Shown piece after piece: positions 63,872 through 64,000 of a stretch of DNA of 64,000 nucleotides (position 1 is the stretch's first letter; the number at the start of each line of letters is the position of its first letter). The DNA is taken from assembly GCA_023014485.1 (NCBI GenBank), contig JAJOZX010006135.1:1-64000 (forward strand). The letters are read 5' to 3'. Source of the stretch: Bathynomus jamesi (taxonomy: Eukaryota; Arthropoda; Malacostraca; Isopoda; Cirolanidae). A program made the position numbers and the translations under genes. A model generated the notes under the pieces. The model saw only the letters and a program-made list of their open reading frames with translations, was not told the origin of the DNA and searched no databases.

Positions 63872-64000
63872 CAGGGTGTGTCATAAATCCCCCATTTATC
63901 CCAAATGTGAACCATCTTATCGAGACCAACATTGGATTGCACATGCTAAACCATAAATTTTGTGTTATATACTACAGTAACGCTTACATAATAATGTAGG
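63872..64000 (+). mobile_element. Mariner-type left end, runs off the window
   Basis: cagggtgtgtcataaatccc after a TA, the CAGGGTGT-type terminus seen at 34042 and 17085. The interior lies outside the window. Confidence 0.5.

Overview
The window looks like repeat-saturated nuclear DNA from an invertebrate animal, most likely an arthropod and perhaps a decapod crustacean. The sequence signs are stacks of the arthropod telomere pentamer (TTAGG/CCTAA) scattered internally, tachylectin-like fibrinogen-domain genes, dozens of long (TA)n, (CT)n and (CA)n microsatellites, and a mix of LINE, Penelope, hAT, Tc1/mariner and pogo elements with 5S- and tRNA-derived SINEs. No prokaryotic operon, CRISPR array or rRNA operon is visible. 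The organism assignment is inference; the repeat calls rest on motifs read directly.

Layout. 0-9.9 kb: two copies of one CR1/jockey-like LINE (526-2064 and about 4025-7421, the second with an esterase-type ORF1 tail, endonuclease and reverse transcriptase), a small Tc1/mariner derivative, a hAT relic, a 5S-derived SINE and a Penelope fragment. 11-12.5 kb: a secreted fibrinogen-related lectin-like gene on the minus strand with a good core promoter and one frameshift. 13.4-17.4 kb: mariner, Tc1 and pogo derivatives and a dimeric tRNA SINE, mostly sitting in (TA)n. 17.9-21.3 kb: an apparently intact DNA transposon with a two-exon, 746-residue transposase of a type I cannot place in a named family. 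21.7-31.1 kb: a second fibrinogen-domain fragment, then a decayed protein-primed DNA polymerase B of Polinton/adintovirus type interrupted by two hAT elements with perfect 8-bp target duplications, followed by small unrecognised ORFs and a Penelope element. 31.4-37.6 kb: an inverted-repeat end also found at 51 kb, a promoter/LTR-like block, and a SINE split by a hAT. 37.5-40.2 kb: another decayed LINE. 40.3-43.1 kb: an inverted tandem array of 11 tRNA-like units. 43.1-52 kb: a mariner, an inverted Penelope pair, more SINE and palindrome copies. 53.2-54.8 kb: a four-element nest (pogo containing hAT containing a long-TIR MITE, plus a second hAT in the same target). 56-59.5 kb: a third LINE type. 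59.5-64 kb: a Helitron 3' end, mariner relics, LINE fragments and a 42-bp minisatellite.

How it works together. Almost nothing here is host coding sequence. The plausible host gene is the fibrinogen-related gene at 11.6-12.5 kb. The two-exon transposase is the only mobile-element gene that still reads through without damage. Recurrent themes are insertion of TA-targeting elements into (TA)n tracts, nested insertion, Penelope ends carrying hammerhead-like ribozyme motifs, and a family of about 85-bp near-perfect palindromes.
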